This document shows, piece by piece, positions 1 through 6,729 of a DNA stretch of 37,529 nt (position 1 is the first letter of the stretch; every line of letters starts with the position of its first letter). The notes beneath the pieces were generated by a model that was not told the DNA's origin, searched no databases, and saw nothing but the letters and a program-made list of their open reading frames with translations. The translations under genes were made by a program, and so were the position numbers. The DNA lies in NCBI GenBank assembly GCA_022843945.1, contig JALHMR010000044.1, positions 1-37,529 on the forward strand, written 5' to 3'. This stretch comes from Rhodospirillaceae bacterium (lineage in GTDB: Bacteria; Pseudomonadota; Alphaproteobacteria; CACIAM-22H2).

Positions 1-1201
1 CCTGCACGGCGAATTCCTCGCGCCGCCAGGGCTCGGGCAGGGTCAGCCAGATGTGAAAGCAGGACGGGTGGGTGGCGTATTCGAAGCCAGCAAGCCGCGT
101 GGCGGCGATCGCCTGGCGGGCGACGGCCTCGACGCATTGCGCCTCGGCCAGGCGGGCGGCGTCGCCCGAGCGGACCAGCCGCGCCGCGACCTCGGCCATC
201 AGCGGGGTGGCCATCCAGGTGGTCGCCCGCAGGGCCGAGCTCATGCGCTCGAGCATGGGCAGCGGCGCCTTGACGAAGCCGATGCGCAGGCCCGGCGCCA
301 CGCATTTCGAGAAACTGGTGATGAAGATCGAATTCTCGGGCGCAAATGAAGAGACCGGCGGAGGGGCGCCGGTCTGCAGGAATCCATAGATGTCGTCTTC
401 GACGATGACCACGCTGTGGCGTTTGCAGATGTCGGCAATCACGGCGCGGCGCTCGGCCGGCATGATCGCGGTCGTCGGGTTCTGCAGGGTGGGGATGCAG
501 TAGAGCGCCTTGGGGGCGTGCTGGCGGCAGGCGGCCTCGAGCGCCTCGGGCAGCAGGCCGTACTCGTCCATCGCCACGCCGTGCAGGCGCAGGCCGAGCA
601 GCGTGGCGACCGACTTGATGCCGTAGAAGGTGAGCTGCTCGGTGAGCACGACGTCGCCGGCGCGGGCCACCGCGGCCATGGCCAGGGTCATGCCGTGCTG
701 GGCGCCGTTGACCACGCCGACCTCGGAGGGCAGGGCGCGGATGCCGTGGCGGGCGAGCCAGTCGACGCCGGCGGCGCGATGCGCCGGCAGGCCGAGATTG
801 GGCGCGTAGGCCAGCATGCGCGCCAGGTCGGGGCTGCTCGCCGCCTCGCCGATGGCGCGGATGATGGCCTCGTTGGCAACTTCCTGGACGGGAAAATTGC
901 GCGCCAGATCGACGAAGTCGTCGTCGGGAAGCGGCGCCGTGGGCGGCACGTCGCTCACCTTGTCGCGCACGAAGGTGCCGCGCCCGACCTCGCCGGCGAT
1001 CAGGCCGCGGCGCTCGGCCTCGGCATAGGCGCGGGTCACGGTGCCCACCGTGACGCCCAGCGTCCAGGCGAGATCGCGATGGGTCGGCAGGCGGTCGCCG
1101 GGTTTAAGGCGGCCCGCGTCGAGATCGCGGGCGAGTTGTTCGGCGATGGCCAGGTAGCGCGGGCCTTGCCGGTTCTCGAGATTGGGAGACCAACTTGTCA
1201 T
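1..1201 (-). CDS. MocR/PdxR-type transcriptional regulator (GntR HTH fused to aminotransferase fold), C-terminus cut by window edge
   Basis: The 400 visible codons begin MTSWSPNL. Residues about 10-80 form a GntR-type winged helix (GDRLPTHRDLAWTLGVTVGTV, then the wing GEVGRGTFVRDK). The rest is a fold-type I aminotransferase domain with the PLP lysine in SFSKCVAPGLRIGF (K299). MocR proteins are PLP-binding regulators that usually control a divergent gene and themselves; catalysis is not expected. The frame stays open to base 1, so the C-terminus lies outside the window. The start at 1201 is chosen because a TTGACA-18-TACATT promoter puts +1 on the A of the ATG, which implies a leaderless mRNA, and because a perfect palindrome covers that point. 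The divergent DUF1127-PaiB-GNAT-PhzF genes are the likely targets (inference). The family call is firm; the effector and regulon are unknown. Confidence 0.93.
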   Translation of the reverse strand, partial: MTSWSPNLENRQGPRYLAIAEQLARDLDAGRLKPGDRLPTHRDLAWTLGVTVGTVTRAYAEAERRGLIAGEVGRGTFVRDKVSDVPPTAPLPDDDFVDLARNFPVQEVANEAIIRAIGEAASSPDLARMLAYAPNLGLPAHRAAGVDWLARHGIRALPSEVGVVNGAQHGMTLAMAAVARAGDVVLTEQLTFYGIKSVATLLGLRLHGVAMDEYGLLPEALEAACRQHAPKALYCIPTLQNPTTAIMPAERRAVIADICKRHSVVIVEDDIYGFLQTGAPPPVSSFAPENSIFITSFSKCVAPGLRIGFVKAPLPMLERMSSALRATTWMATPLMAEVAARLVRSGDAARLAEAQCVEAVARQAIAATRLAGFEYATHPSCFHIWLTLPEPWRREEFAVQ

Positions 1202-1209
1202 CGTGACAA
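1195..1209. promoter_or_regulatory. Perfect palindrome over the MocR start codon, candidate autoregulatory operator
   Basis: TTGTCA-TCG-TGACAA is a perfect 6-3-6 inverted repeat that contains the MocR start codon and the predicted transcription start. Its TGTCA/TGACA half-sites recur about 39 bp away in the second dyad. A regulator bound here would block its own transcription. Binding by MocR is inferred from position only. Confidence 0.5.
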
Positions 1210-1237
1210 TGTAGGCGTTGACGGAAAATTGTGTCAA
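1208..1237 (-). promoter_or_regulatory. Candidate promoter of the MocR-type gene (leaderless)
   Basis: On the minus strand, TTGACA (1237-1232) and TACATT (1213-1208) are 18 bp apart. Six bases later comes the A of the ATG at 1201, so +1 would coincide with the start codon. No Shine-Dalgarno can exist on such a transcript. Confidence 0.5.
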
Positions 1238-1246
1238 TCATAAAGT
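1218..1246 (+). promoter_or_regulatory. Candidate promoter of the DUF1127-PaiB-GNAT-PhzF genes
   Basis: TTGACG (1218-1223) and TAAAGT (1241-1246) are separated by 17 bp. It overlaps the divergent MocR promoter face to face, so the two cannot easily be used at once. Confidence 0.4.
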
Positions 1247-1251
1247 GACAC
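1231..1251. promoter_or_regulatory. Second TGTCA/TGACA dyad between the divergent promoters
   Basis: GTGTCA (1231-1236) and TGACAC (1246-1251) form a perfect inverted repeat with a 9-bp spacer that spans the -10 element of the rightward promoter. It shares the TGTCA half-site with the palindrome at 1195-1209, as expected for two sites of one regulator. Confidence 0.4.
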
Positions 1252-1283
1252 TCCAAGACAATACCGCGATTCAGGGGCTGAAA

Positions 1284-1556
1284 ATGAGCGAGTGTATGGA
1301 TACAATGCCGGCGCCCGGGCAGTTACGGGCGGGTCCTCTCGAAGGCTTCACCACCTGGCTGTTCGCCGGGCTGCTGCGCCTGGCGCGCTTCGGCGACCGG
1401 GTGGTCGTCGAGAGCGTCACCTCGGCCCTCGACTGGCACCAGCGCGCCCGCCAGCGGGCCGCCTTGCGGTCGCTCAACGACCGCATGCTGCGCGACATCG
1501 GCCTGAGCACGGCCGACGTGCACCGCGAATGCGTCAAACCGTTCTGGATGCAGTGA
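1284..1556 (+). CDS. Small DUF1127 domain protein
   Basis: This 90-residue basic protein carries the DUF1127 signature at its C-terminus: a run rich in Arg and Leu, then LNDRMLRDIGLSTADVHRE. DUF1127 proteins are small, common in Alphaproteobacteria, and several are linked to phosphate or RNA metabolism and stress, but a general function is not settled. ATG 1284 is chosen because AGGGG lies just upstream. The frame also opens at a TTG (1218), but that codon is the -35 element of the predicted promoter. It is the first gene of a rightward run, 14 bp before the PaiB-like gene, and may be under control of the divergent MocR regulator. Confidence 0.8.
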   Translation: MSECMDTMPAPGQLRAGPLEGFTTWLFAGLLRLARFGDRVVVESVTSALDWHQRARQRAALRSLNDRMLRDIGLSTADVHRECVKPFWMQ

Positions 1557-1570
1557 GGGCGGGGCGTGCC

Positions 1571-2200
1571 ATGTACGTTCCCCAGGCCTTTGCCGTCGCG
1601 GAGGCGGCGCCGCTCGCTGCGCTGATCGCGGCCTACGATTTCGCGACCGTCGTCTCCCTCACCCCTGATGGGTTGAGCGCGACCCACGTGCCGGTTCTCT
1701 ACGAGCCGGCCCGCGGGGAGCACGGCACGCTGGTCACCCACCTGGCGCGCGCCAATCCGCATGCCGCTTCCCTCGACGGCGCCGAGGTGCTGACCATCTT
1801 CCAGGGTCCGCACGGCTACATTTCGCCATCGCTCTATACCGTGCATCCCTCGGTGCCGACCTGGAACTATGCGTCGGTGCATGTCTACGGCCGCGCCCGG
1901 CTGGTCACCGACCCGCGGGCCCTGGTCGCCATGCTGGCCAGCCTCGTCGACAAGCACGAGTCCGGCCGCCCGGAGCCGTGGTCGATGGCCGGCCTGTCGG
2001 ACAAGTACATCGACGGCATGGTCAAGCGCATCGTCGGCATCGAGATCGCGGTCACGCGCCTGGAGGGCAAGCACAAGCTCAGCCAGAACCGTAATGGCGC
2101 TGATCGCACGCAGATCGTTGCGGCGCTTGCCGCCAGCGAGCACGCGCATGAACGGGAACTCGCCGCCTATATGACGCAACACGCGCCGCCGCCGTCGTAA
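1571..2200 (+). CDS. PaiB-like FMN-binding negative transcriptional regulator family protein
   Basis: The 209-residue protein begins MYVPQAFAVAE and matches the PaiB family in length and motifs: an N-terminal split-barrel strand region (VVSLTPDGLSATHVPVLYE), then ISPSLY and VPTWNYASVHVYG near residue 100, the most conserved block of the family. The C-terminal helix carries KLSQNRN. In Bacillus, PaiB works with the acetyltransferase PaiA in an operon that affects sporulation and protease genes; PaiB-like proteins have a flavin-reductase or pyridoxamine-phosphate-oxidase-like fold. A GNAT acetyltransferase follows 22 bp downstream, which echoes the paiA-paiB pairing, although this GNAT is of RimJ/RimL type. 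True DNA binding is uncertain. Confidence 0.85.
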   Translation: MYVPQAFAVAEAAPLAALIAAYDFATVVSLTPDGLSATHVPVLYEPARGEHGTLVTHLARANPHAASLDGAEVLTIFQGPHGYISPSLYTVHPSVPTWNYASVHVYGRARLVTDPRALVAMLASLVDKHESGRPEPWSMAGLSDKYIDGMVKRIVGIEIAVTRLEGKHKLSQNRNGADRTQIVAALAASEHAHERELAAYMTQHAPPPS

Positions 2201-2222
2201 CCGGAGATCAAAGGGGGACGCC

Positions 2223-2828
2223 ATGGACATGCCGGTCATGGATATTCAAGCGACCACGCTGGAGGGGCGCCACGTGCGCCTCGAGCCGCTGTCGCTGGAT
2301 CACCACGCGGGCCTGTCGCAGGTCCTCGACCCGACCCTGCTGCAGTGGTTCAGCCAGCCGGCCAGCAACGGCCCGGAGCTGCGCGACTTCATCGCCGCCG
2401 CCCTCGACGAGCAGCGCCAGCGGCGCTCGCTGCCGTTCGCCACCATCGACCGCGCCTCGGGGCGGCCGATCGGCTCCACGCGTTTCGGCAATATCGACGC
2501 CGCGCATCGGCGGGTCGAGATCGGCTGGACCTGGATCGGCCGCGTCTGGCAGCGCACCGCCATCAACACCGAAGCGAAGCTCCTGATGATGGGGCACGCC
2601 TTCGAGCGCTGGGGCGCGGTGCGCGTCGAGTTCAAGACCGATTCGCGCAATACCCAGTCGCGCGCCGCCCTGGCGCGCCTCGGCGCCACCGAGGAGGGCT
2701 ACTTCCGCAACCACATGGTGACGGCGAGCGGCCGCCTGCGGCACAGCGTCTATTTCAGCGTCATCGATTCGGAGTGGCCGATGGTCAAGCGCCGCCTGGA
2801 AGCGCGCCTCGTGGGAGGTGCACAATGA
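2223..2828 (+). CDS. GNAT family N-acetyltransferase, RimJ/RimL type
   Basis: This 201-residue protein is an Acetyltransf_3-type GNAT. LEGRHVRLEPLS opens the fold, IGWTWIGRVWQRTAINTEAK is the region before the acetyl-CoA loop, and the strand with NTQSRAALARLGATEEG is the typical Asn-rich block of RimJ/RimL-like enzymes that acetylate amines or protein N-termini with acetyl-CoA. The substrate cannot be read. The start at 2223 follows AAAGGGGGA; in-frame ATGs at 2232 and 2238 are possible. Its stop overlaps the PhzF start by 4 bp (ATGA), so the two are translationally coupled. It probably belongs to the PaiB transcription unit. Confidence 0.88.
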   Translation: MDMPVMDIQATTLEGRHVRLEPLSLDHHAGLSQVLDPTLLQWFSQPASNGPELRDFIAAALDEQRQRRSLPFATIDRASGRPIGSTRFGNIDAAHRRVEIGWTWIGRVWQRTAINTEAKLLMMGHAFERWGAVRVEFKTDSRNTQSRAALARLGATEEGYFRNHMVTASGRLRHSVYFSVIDSEWPMVKRRLEARLVGGAQ

Positions 2829-3616
2829 AACTGCCGATCTACCAGATCGACGCCTTCACCAGCGTCGTCTTCGGCGGCAACCCCGCGGCGGTGGTGCCGC
2901 TCGATGCCTGGCTGCCGGATGCCACGCTCCAGGGCATCGCCGCCGAGAACAACCTGGCGGAGACCGCCTACTTCGTGGCGGAAGGCGATGGCTGGCGCCT
3001 GCGCTGGTTCACGCCGACCATGGAGGTCGATCTCTGCGGCCACGCGACGTTGGCCTCGGCGCATCTGATCTTCGACCGGATCAAGCCCGGCGCCACCAAT
3101 GTGCGCTTCCAGACGCGCTCCGGCCTGCTCGAGGTCAACAAGGACGGCGATGTCCTGGCCCTCGATTTCCCGGCGATGCCCGTCACGCGCGTGCAGGATG
3201 ACGGCCTGCAGAAGGCGCTGACCCAGGCCCTCGGCCATGCGCCCCTGGAGATGTGGAAAGCGCGCGACCTGATGGTCGTTCTCAAATCGGACGCCGACGT
3301 GATCGGCCTCAAGCCCGACCTCCTGGCCTTGGCGAAGGTCGATGCCTTCGCCGTGCTGGTCACGGCGCCGGGCAGCGGCGGCATCGATTTCGTCTCGCGC
3401 TTTTTCGCGCCGGCACGCGGCGTACCCGAGGATCCGGTGACCGGCTCCGCGCATTGCGAGCTGATCCCCTACTGGGCCAAGCGGCTGGGCAAGACCAGGC
3501 TGAAGGCCCGCCAGGTCTCGGCACGCGGTGGCGAGCTTGAGTGCGAGGACCAGGGTGCGCGGGTGCGCATCGCCGGCAAGGCGGTGCTCTATCTGGAAGG
3601 CACGATCACCGTTTAG
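2825..3616 (+). CDS. PhzF family isomerase/epimerase
   Basis: The 263-residue protein has the two-lobed PhzF architecture. The N-terminal signature IDAFTSVVFGGNPAAVV is followed by the catalytic glutamate in NNLAETAYF (E46), the DLCGHATLASAH block, and the second-lobe motif EDPVTGSAHCELIPYW. PhzF-like enzymes catalyse isomerisations or epimerisations without cofactor; the name-giving member acts in phenazine synthesis, but most homologues, as here, sit outside phenazine clusters and have unknown substrates. The start at 2825 overlaps the stop of the acetyltransferase as ATGA, preceded by GGGAGG. No phenazine gene is nearby, so that pathway should not be assumed. Confidence 0.92.
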   Translation: MKLPIYQIDAFTSVVFGGNPAAVVPLDAWLPDATLQGIAAENNLAETAYFVAEGDGWRLRWFTPTMEVDLCGHATLASAHLIFDRIKPGATNVRFQTRSGLLEVNKDGDVLALDFPAMPVTRVQDDGLQKALTQALGHAPLEMWKARDLMVVLKSDADVIGLKPDLLALAKVDAFAVLVTAPGSGGIDFVSRFFAPARGVPEDPVTGSAHCELIPYWAKRLGKTRLKARQVSARGGELECEDQGARVRIAGKAVLYLEGTITV

Positions 3617-3702
3617 CGCCCACGTTGGGAGACGGGGGCGGCCGCCTGGAAAGCCGCAAGAATCGGGTGGTGACGGGGGGATGGCAGGCCTAGATTTACG
3701 GC

Positions 3703-4584
3703 ATGCCCAGTGATTACACCCGCATTGCCCAAGCCCTGGAATACCTTGCCGCCCACGTGGACGAGCAGCCGGGGCTTGACCAGGTTGCGGCCGAGATCGG
3801 CCTCAGCCCCCACCATCTCCAGCGCCTGTTCACGCGCTGGGTCGGGGTCAGCCCGAAGAAGTTCCTGCAGTACCTGACCCTCGACCGGGCCAAGGCGGCC
3901 CTGGTCGCCAACAGTAGCGTGCTCGACGCCGCCCTGGCCGCCGGGCTCTCCGGGCCTGGCCGTCTGCACGACCTGTTCGTCGTCCACGAGGCGGTAACCC
4001 CCGGCGAGTACAAGGCGCAAGGGGACGGTCTCGCCATCGATTACGGCTGGGGCTCGTCGCCGTTCGGCGACGCCCTGGTTTTCCTGACCCCGCGCGGCAT
4101 GTGCGGACTGGCCTTTGCCTTTGCCGGGACGAAGGGACGTGACGAGGCTTTTGCCGACATGCGGCGCCGTTGGCCGAAGGCCAGACTGGTCGAGAACGGC
4201 GCGCGGGCAGCCGACACGGTGGACCGTGTCTTTGGAGGCCGCGGACGCAAGACCAAGGAGCCGCTGAAACTGGTGCTCCACGGCTCGCCGTTCCAGATCA
4301 AGGTCTGGGAGGCGTTGCTCCGGGTTCCGCCCGGCGCGCTGGTGACCTACGACGCCCTGGCGAAGAAGGTCGGCGTGCCGACCGGCGCCCGTGCCGTCGG
4401 TGGCGCGGTCGGCGCCAACCCGATCTCCTGGCTGATTCCCTGCCACCGCGTCATCCGCAAGATGGCCGTGGGCGGCGATTACAACTGGGTCGGCGGCTAC
4501 AACTGGGGACCGACACGCAAGCTGGCGATGCTCGGCTGGGAAGCGGCCCGTCACGACGGCGAAGGCCTGCGCGCCGCGAGCTAG
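3703..4584 (+). CDS. AraC-type HTH fused to O6-methylguanine-DNA methyltransferase (Ada-like, no N-terminal Zn domain)
   Basis: The 293-residue protein has an AraC helix-turn-helix at residues about 10-105 (LDQVAAEIGLSPHHLQRLFTR) and a C-terminal alkyltransferase domain at about 205-285, with the active-site PCHRVI (C247) and the NPISWLIPCHR context intact. It repairs O6-alkylguanine by irreversible transfer to C247. Canonical Ada also has an N-terminal domain with a Cys4 zinc site that senses phosphotriester methylation; that is absent here, so how the HTH is activated is open. The 86 bp upstream hold no clear promoter. The stop codon overlaps that of the convergent receiver gene in CTAG. 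Confidence 0.93.
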   Translation: MPSDYTRIAQALEYLAAHVDEQPGLDQVAAEIGLSPHHLQRLFTRWVGVSPKKFLQYLTLDRAKAALVANSSVLDAALAAGLSGPGRLHDLFVVHEAVTPGEYKAQGDGLAIDYGWGSSPFGDALVFLTPRGMCGLAFAFAGTKGRDEAFADMRRRWPKARLVENGARAADTVDRVFGGRGRKTKEPLKLVLHGSPFQIKVWEALLRVPPGALVTYDALAKKVGVPTGARAVGGAVGANPISWLIPCHRVIRKMAVGGDYNWVGGYNWGPTRKLAMLGWEAARHDGEGLRAAS

Positions 4585-4952
4585 ACGCCGCCCAGCGCCC
4601 GGGTGACCGCCGCCAGCAACGTGTCCGGCGGAAAAGGCTTGCGCAGCGTCTCGATCGCCCCGAAGGCCTTGGCGGCGGGCAGGGCGTTGGCGTAGCCCGA
4701 CCGTCCACCCCCCGACATGGCAATGACCCGGGCCTGGGGATTAAGGCGCAGCAGCTCCTGGATGGCCTCCAGGCCGTCCTTTTCGGGCATGATCAGATCG
4801 GTGATCACGACGTCGGGCTTCGCGCGGCGGTAGGCATCGAGGCCGGAATCGGCGCTGGTCGCCGTCACGACCTGATAGTGGGCCGCCTCGAGAATCTTAC
4901 GCACCAATTCGAGCATGAACGGCTCGTCATCGATGACGAGGATCGTCTTCAT
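4581..4952 (-). CDS. Single-domain response regulator (receiver only)
   Basis: The 123 residues form just one CheY-like receiver: the acidic pair D8 D9, phosphoacceptor D52 in VVITDLIMPEKDG, S80 in IAMSGGG, and K105 in RKPFPPD. All phosphotransfer residues are present, so it should be phosphorylated, but it has no output domain and acts by protein contact. No histidine kinase is next to it, so the partner is unknown. It is transcribed toward the alkyltransferase gene, and their stop codons share CTAG. A minus-strand TATAAA -10 element lies upstream. Confidence 0.93.
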   Translation of the reverse strand: MKTILVIDDEPFMLELVRKILEAAHYQVVTATSADSGLDAYRRAKPDVVITDLIMPEKDGLEAIQELLRLNPQARVIAMSGGGRSGYANALPAAKAFGAIETLRKPFPPDTLLAAVTRALGGV

Positions 4953-4996
4953 CCCAGCGACCCCAGCGTTTCTGCTGCGTTTAATCCTTCTCCTAT

Positions 4997-5025
4997 TTAT
5001 AGCAGTCGGAAAGCCCGTCGATAAC
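4997..5025 (-). promoter_or_regulatory. Candidate promoter for the receiver-only gene
   Basis: On the minus strand, TATAAA (5002-4997) is a good -10 and TTATCG (5025-5020) a weak -35, with 17 bp between them. It lies in the 135-bp gap between the receiver gene and the divergent dehydrogenase. Confidence 0.35.
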
Positions 5026-5087
5026 TCTGTTCAGCGGCGAGGCTGCTGGCTACTGTAGCGGCCGCTTTTAGAGGGGACGCTGCTTTC

Positions 5088-6149
5088 ATGAGCAAAAAGA
5101 CGCATACGATCGCGGTGATCGAGGGTGACGGCATCGGCCACGAGGTCGTGCCGGAGGGCATCCGGGTTCTGGAGAAAGCCGCCCGCAAGTTCGGCATCTC
5201 CCTCAAGTTCAAGAGCTTCGACTGGTCCTGCGAGCGTTACGCCAAGATCGGCAGCATGATGCCCGAAGACGGGCTCGATACGCTGCGCAAGTTCGATGCG
5301 ATCTATCTCGGTGCGGTCGGCTATCCGGGCGTCTCGGACCACGTCTCGCTCTGGGGCCTCCTGGTTCCGATCCGCCGCGGCTTCATGCAGTACGTCAATT
5401 TCCGGCCGGTGCGCCTGCTCAAGGGTCTCGAGAGCCCGCTCAAGGGCCGCGGCCCCAAAGACATCGACATGCTGATCATCCGCGAGAACGTCGAGGGCGA
5501 GTACTCCGAGATCGGTGGCCGCCTGTATGGCGGGACCCCCGACGAGGCGGCGTTCCAGCAGGCGGTATTCACCCGCAAGGGCTGCGACCGGGTGATGAAA
5601 TACGCCTTCGAACAGGCGGCCAAGCGCCGCAAGCACGTCACCTCGGCCACCAAGTCCAACGGCATCTCGATCTCGATGCCCTACTGGGACGAGCGTTTCG
5701 CGGCCATGGGCAAGCAGTACCCGAAGATCAAGACGGCGCAGTACCACATCGACATCCTGACCTCGCATTTCGTCCGCCATCCGGACTGGTTCGACGTCGT
5801 GGTGGCCAGCAACCTGTTCGGCGACATCCTCTCGGACCTGGCGCCGGGCGTGGCGGCGGGTGTCGGCATCACCGCCGGCGCCAATCTCAACCCGGAGAAG
5901 GAATACCCGTCGATGTTCGAGCCGGTGCACGGTTCGGCGCCGGATATCGCCGGCAAGGGGATTGCCAATCCCATCGGCCAGATCTGGTCGGGCGCCTTGA
6001 TGCTCGACCATCTTGGTTATCCCAAGGCCCATGACGCCATCGTCAAGGCGATCGAGACGGTGATCGCCGAAACCAAGCTGCGGACCCCGGATATCGGCGG
6101 CAAGACCAAGACGAGCGAGATGGGCAAGGCCATCGCCGACGCGATCTAA
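5088..6149 (+). CDS. Tartrate/D-malate-type decarboxylating dehydrogenase (isopropylmalate dehydrogenase superfamily)
   Basis: The 353-residue enzyme belongs to the isocitrate/isopropylmalate dehydrogenase superfamily. IAVIEGDGIGHEVVPEG opens the NAD-binding fold. The motifs FDWSCERY, MMPEDGL and GAVGYPGVSDHVSLWGLL are typical of tartrate dehydrogenase and distinguish it from LeuB. The metal-binding aspartates are in ASNLFGDILSDLAPG, and the NAD loop is FEPVHGSAPDIAGKG. Such enzymes oxidise and decarboxylate tartrate, D-malate or related beta-hydroxy acids with NAD+ and Mn2+; the exact substrate is uncertain. GAGGGGA lies 9 nt before the ATG. A MaoC hydratase begins 1 bp after its stop, suggesting one operon. 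Confidence 0.9.
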   Translation: MSKKTHTIAVIEGDGIGHEVVPEGIRVLEKAARKFGISLKFKSFDWSCERYAKIGSMMPEDGLDTLRKFDAIYLGAVGYPGVSDHVSLWGLLVPIRRGFMQYVNFRPVRLLKGLESPLKGRGPKDIDMLIIRENVEGEYSEIGGRLYGGTPDEAAFQQAVFTRKGCDRVMKYAFEQAAKRRKHVTSATKSNGISISMPYWDERFAAMGKQYPKIKTAQYHIDILTSHFVRHPDWFDVVVASNLFGDILSDLAPGVAAGVGITAGANLNPEKEYPSMFEPVHGSAPDIAGKGIANPIGQIWSGALMLDHLGYPKAHDAIVKAIETVIAETKLRTPDIGGKTKTSEMGKAIADAI

Positions 6150-6150
6150 G

Positions 6151-6612
6151 ATGAAACCGGTCGACAACTACCTCGACGATCTCAAGCCCGGCGATCGCTT
6201 CGTCAGCCCGAGCGGCTACACGCTCACCGAGTCGGATATCATCGATTTTGCGCTGCGTTACGATCCGCAGCCCTTTCATATCGATGTCAACGCGGCCAAG
6301 GAGACCGCCTTCGGTGGGCTGATCAGCAGCGGTTTCCAGACGCTGGCCATCGGTTTCCGGGTGATCTACAGCACCGGCTTCATCACCACGGCCAATCTCG
6401 GTGGTGCCGGTGTCGATGAGCTGCGCTGGTTGCGGCCTGTGCGTCCCGGCGACACGCTGCGCTCGACGGCCGAGATCAAGGAAGTGACTCCGTCGAAGTC
6501 GAAACCCGATCGCGGGGCCGTCAAATATGTCCTGACGGTCAGCAATCAGCACAACGAGCCGGTGCTGACCGGCACGTTCGTCATCGTGGTTAAGCGGCGG
6601 CGCGAGGGTTGA
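6151..6612 (+). CDS. MaoC family hot-dog dehydratase
   Basis: The 153-residue protein is a single hot-dog domain of the MaoC/(R)-hydratase type. The catalytic Asp/His pair sits in DPQPFHID, followed by FGGLISSGFQTLAIGFR and the strand with LRWLRPVRPGDTL. MaoC proteins hydrate enoyl-CoA thioesters or dehydrate the hydroxyacyl form; stand-alone copies are often of unknown substrate. The ATG follows the dehydrogenase stop by one base, so co-translation is likely and the pair may act on one hydroxy-acid route (inference). The gene ends 31 bp before the serC promoter. Confidence 0.9.
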   Translation: MKPVDNYLDDLKPGDRFVSPSGYTLTESDIIDFALRYDPQPFHIDVNAAKETAFGGLISSGFQTLAIGFRVIYSTGFITTANLGGAGVDELRWLRPVRPGDTLRSTAEIKEVTPSKSKPDRGAVKYVLTVSNQHNEPVLTGTFVIVVKRRREG

Positions 6613-6643
6613 GCGCCGAGCTCGCTACGCTGCAACATTCCGC

Positions 6644-6672
6644 TTGCAGGCCCGGATCGCCCTCCTTATAAG
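6644..6672 (+). promoter_or_regulatory. serC promoter
   Basis: TTGCAG (6644-6649) and TATAAG (6667-6672) are separated by 17 bp, a strong sigma-70-type match. It predicts +1 near 6679 and a leader of about 51 nt that holds exactly the two hairpins described at 6683-6725. Confidence 0.65.
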
Positions 6673-6682
6673 CGGCGCCGGG

Positions 6683-6725
6683 CCAGAACCTCCCAACGGG
6701 TTCCGGCTCTTCTGAAAGGAAGAGC
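6683..6725 (+). ncRNA. Candidate serC RNA motif (cis-regulatory leader)
   Basis: The short leader folds into two hairpins. The first pairs GAACC (6686-6690) with GGTTC (6699-6703). The second is a perfect 7-bp stem, GCTCTTC (6706-6712) with GAAGAGC (6719-6725), whose loop and 3' arm contain the Shine-Dalgarno AAGGAAG. This fits the serC RNA motif, a conserved two-hairpin element described upstream of serC in Alphaproteobacteria and thought to control translation. I match it by layout and position, not by a covariance search. Confidence 0.6.
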
Positions 6726-6729
6726 GCAC

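Noticed and set aside
2825-3616. Phenazine biosynthesis role for the PhzF-like protein
   Set aside because: No other phz gene is present; most PhzF homologues outside phenazine clusters have other substrates.
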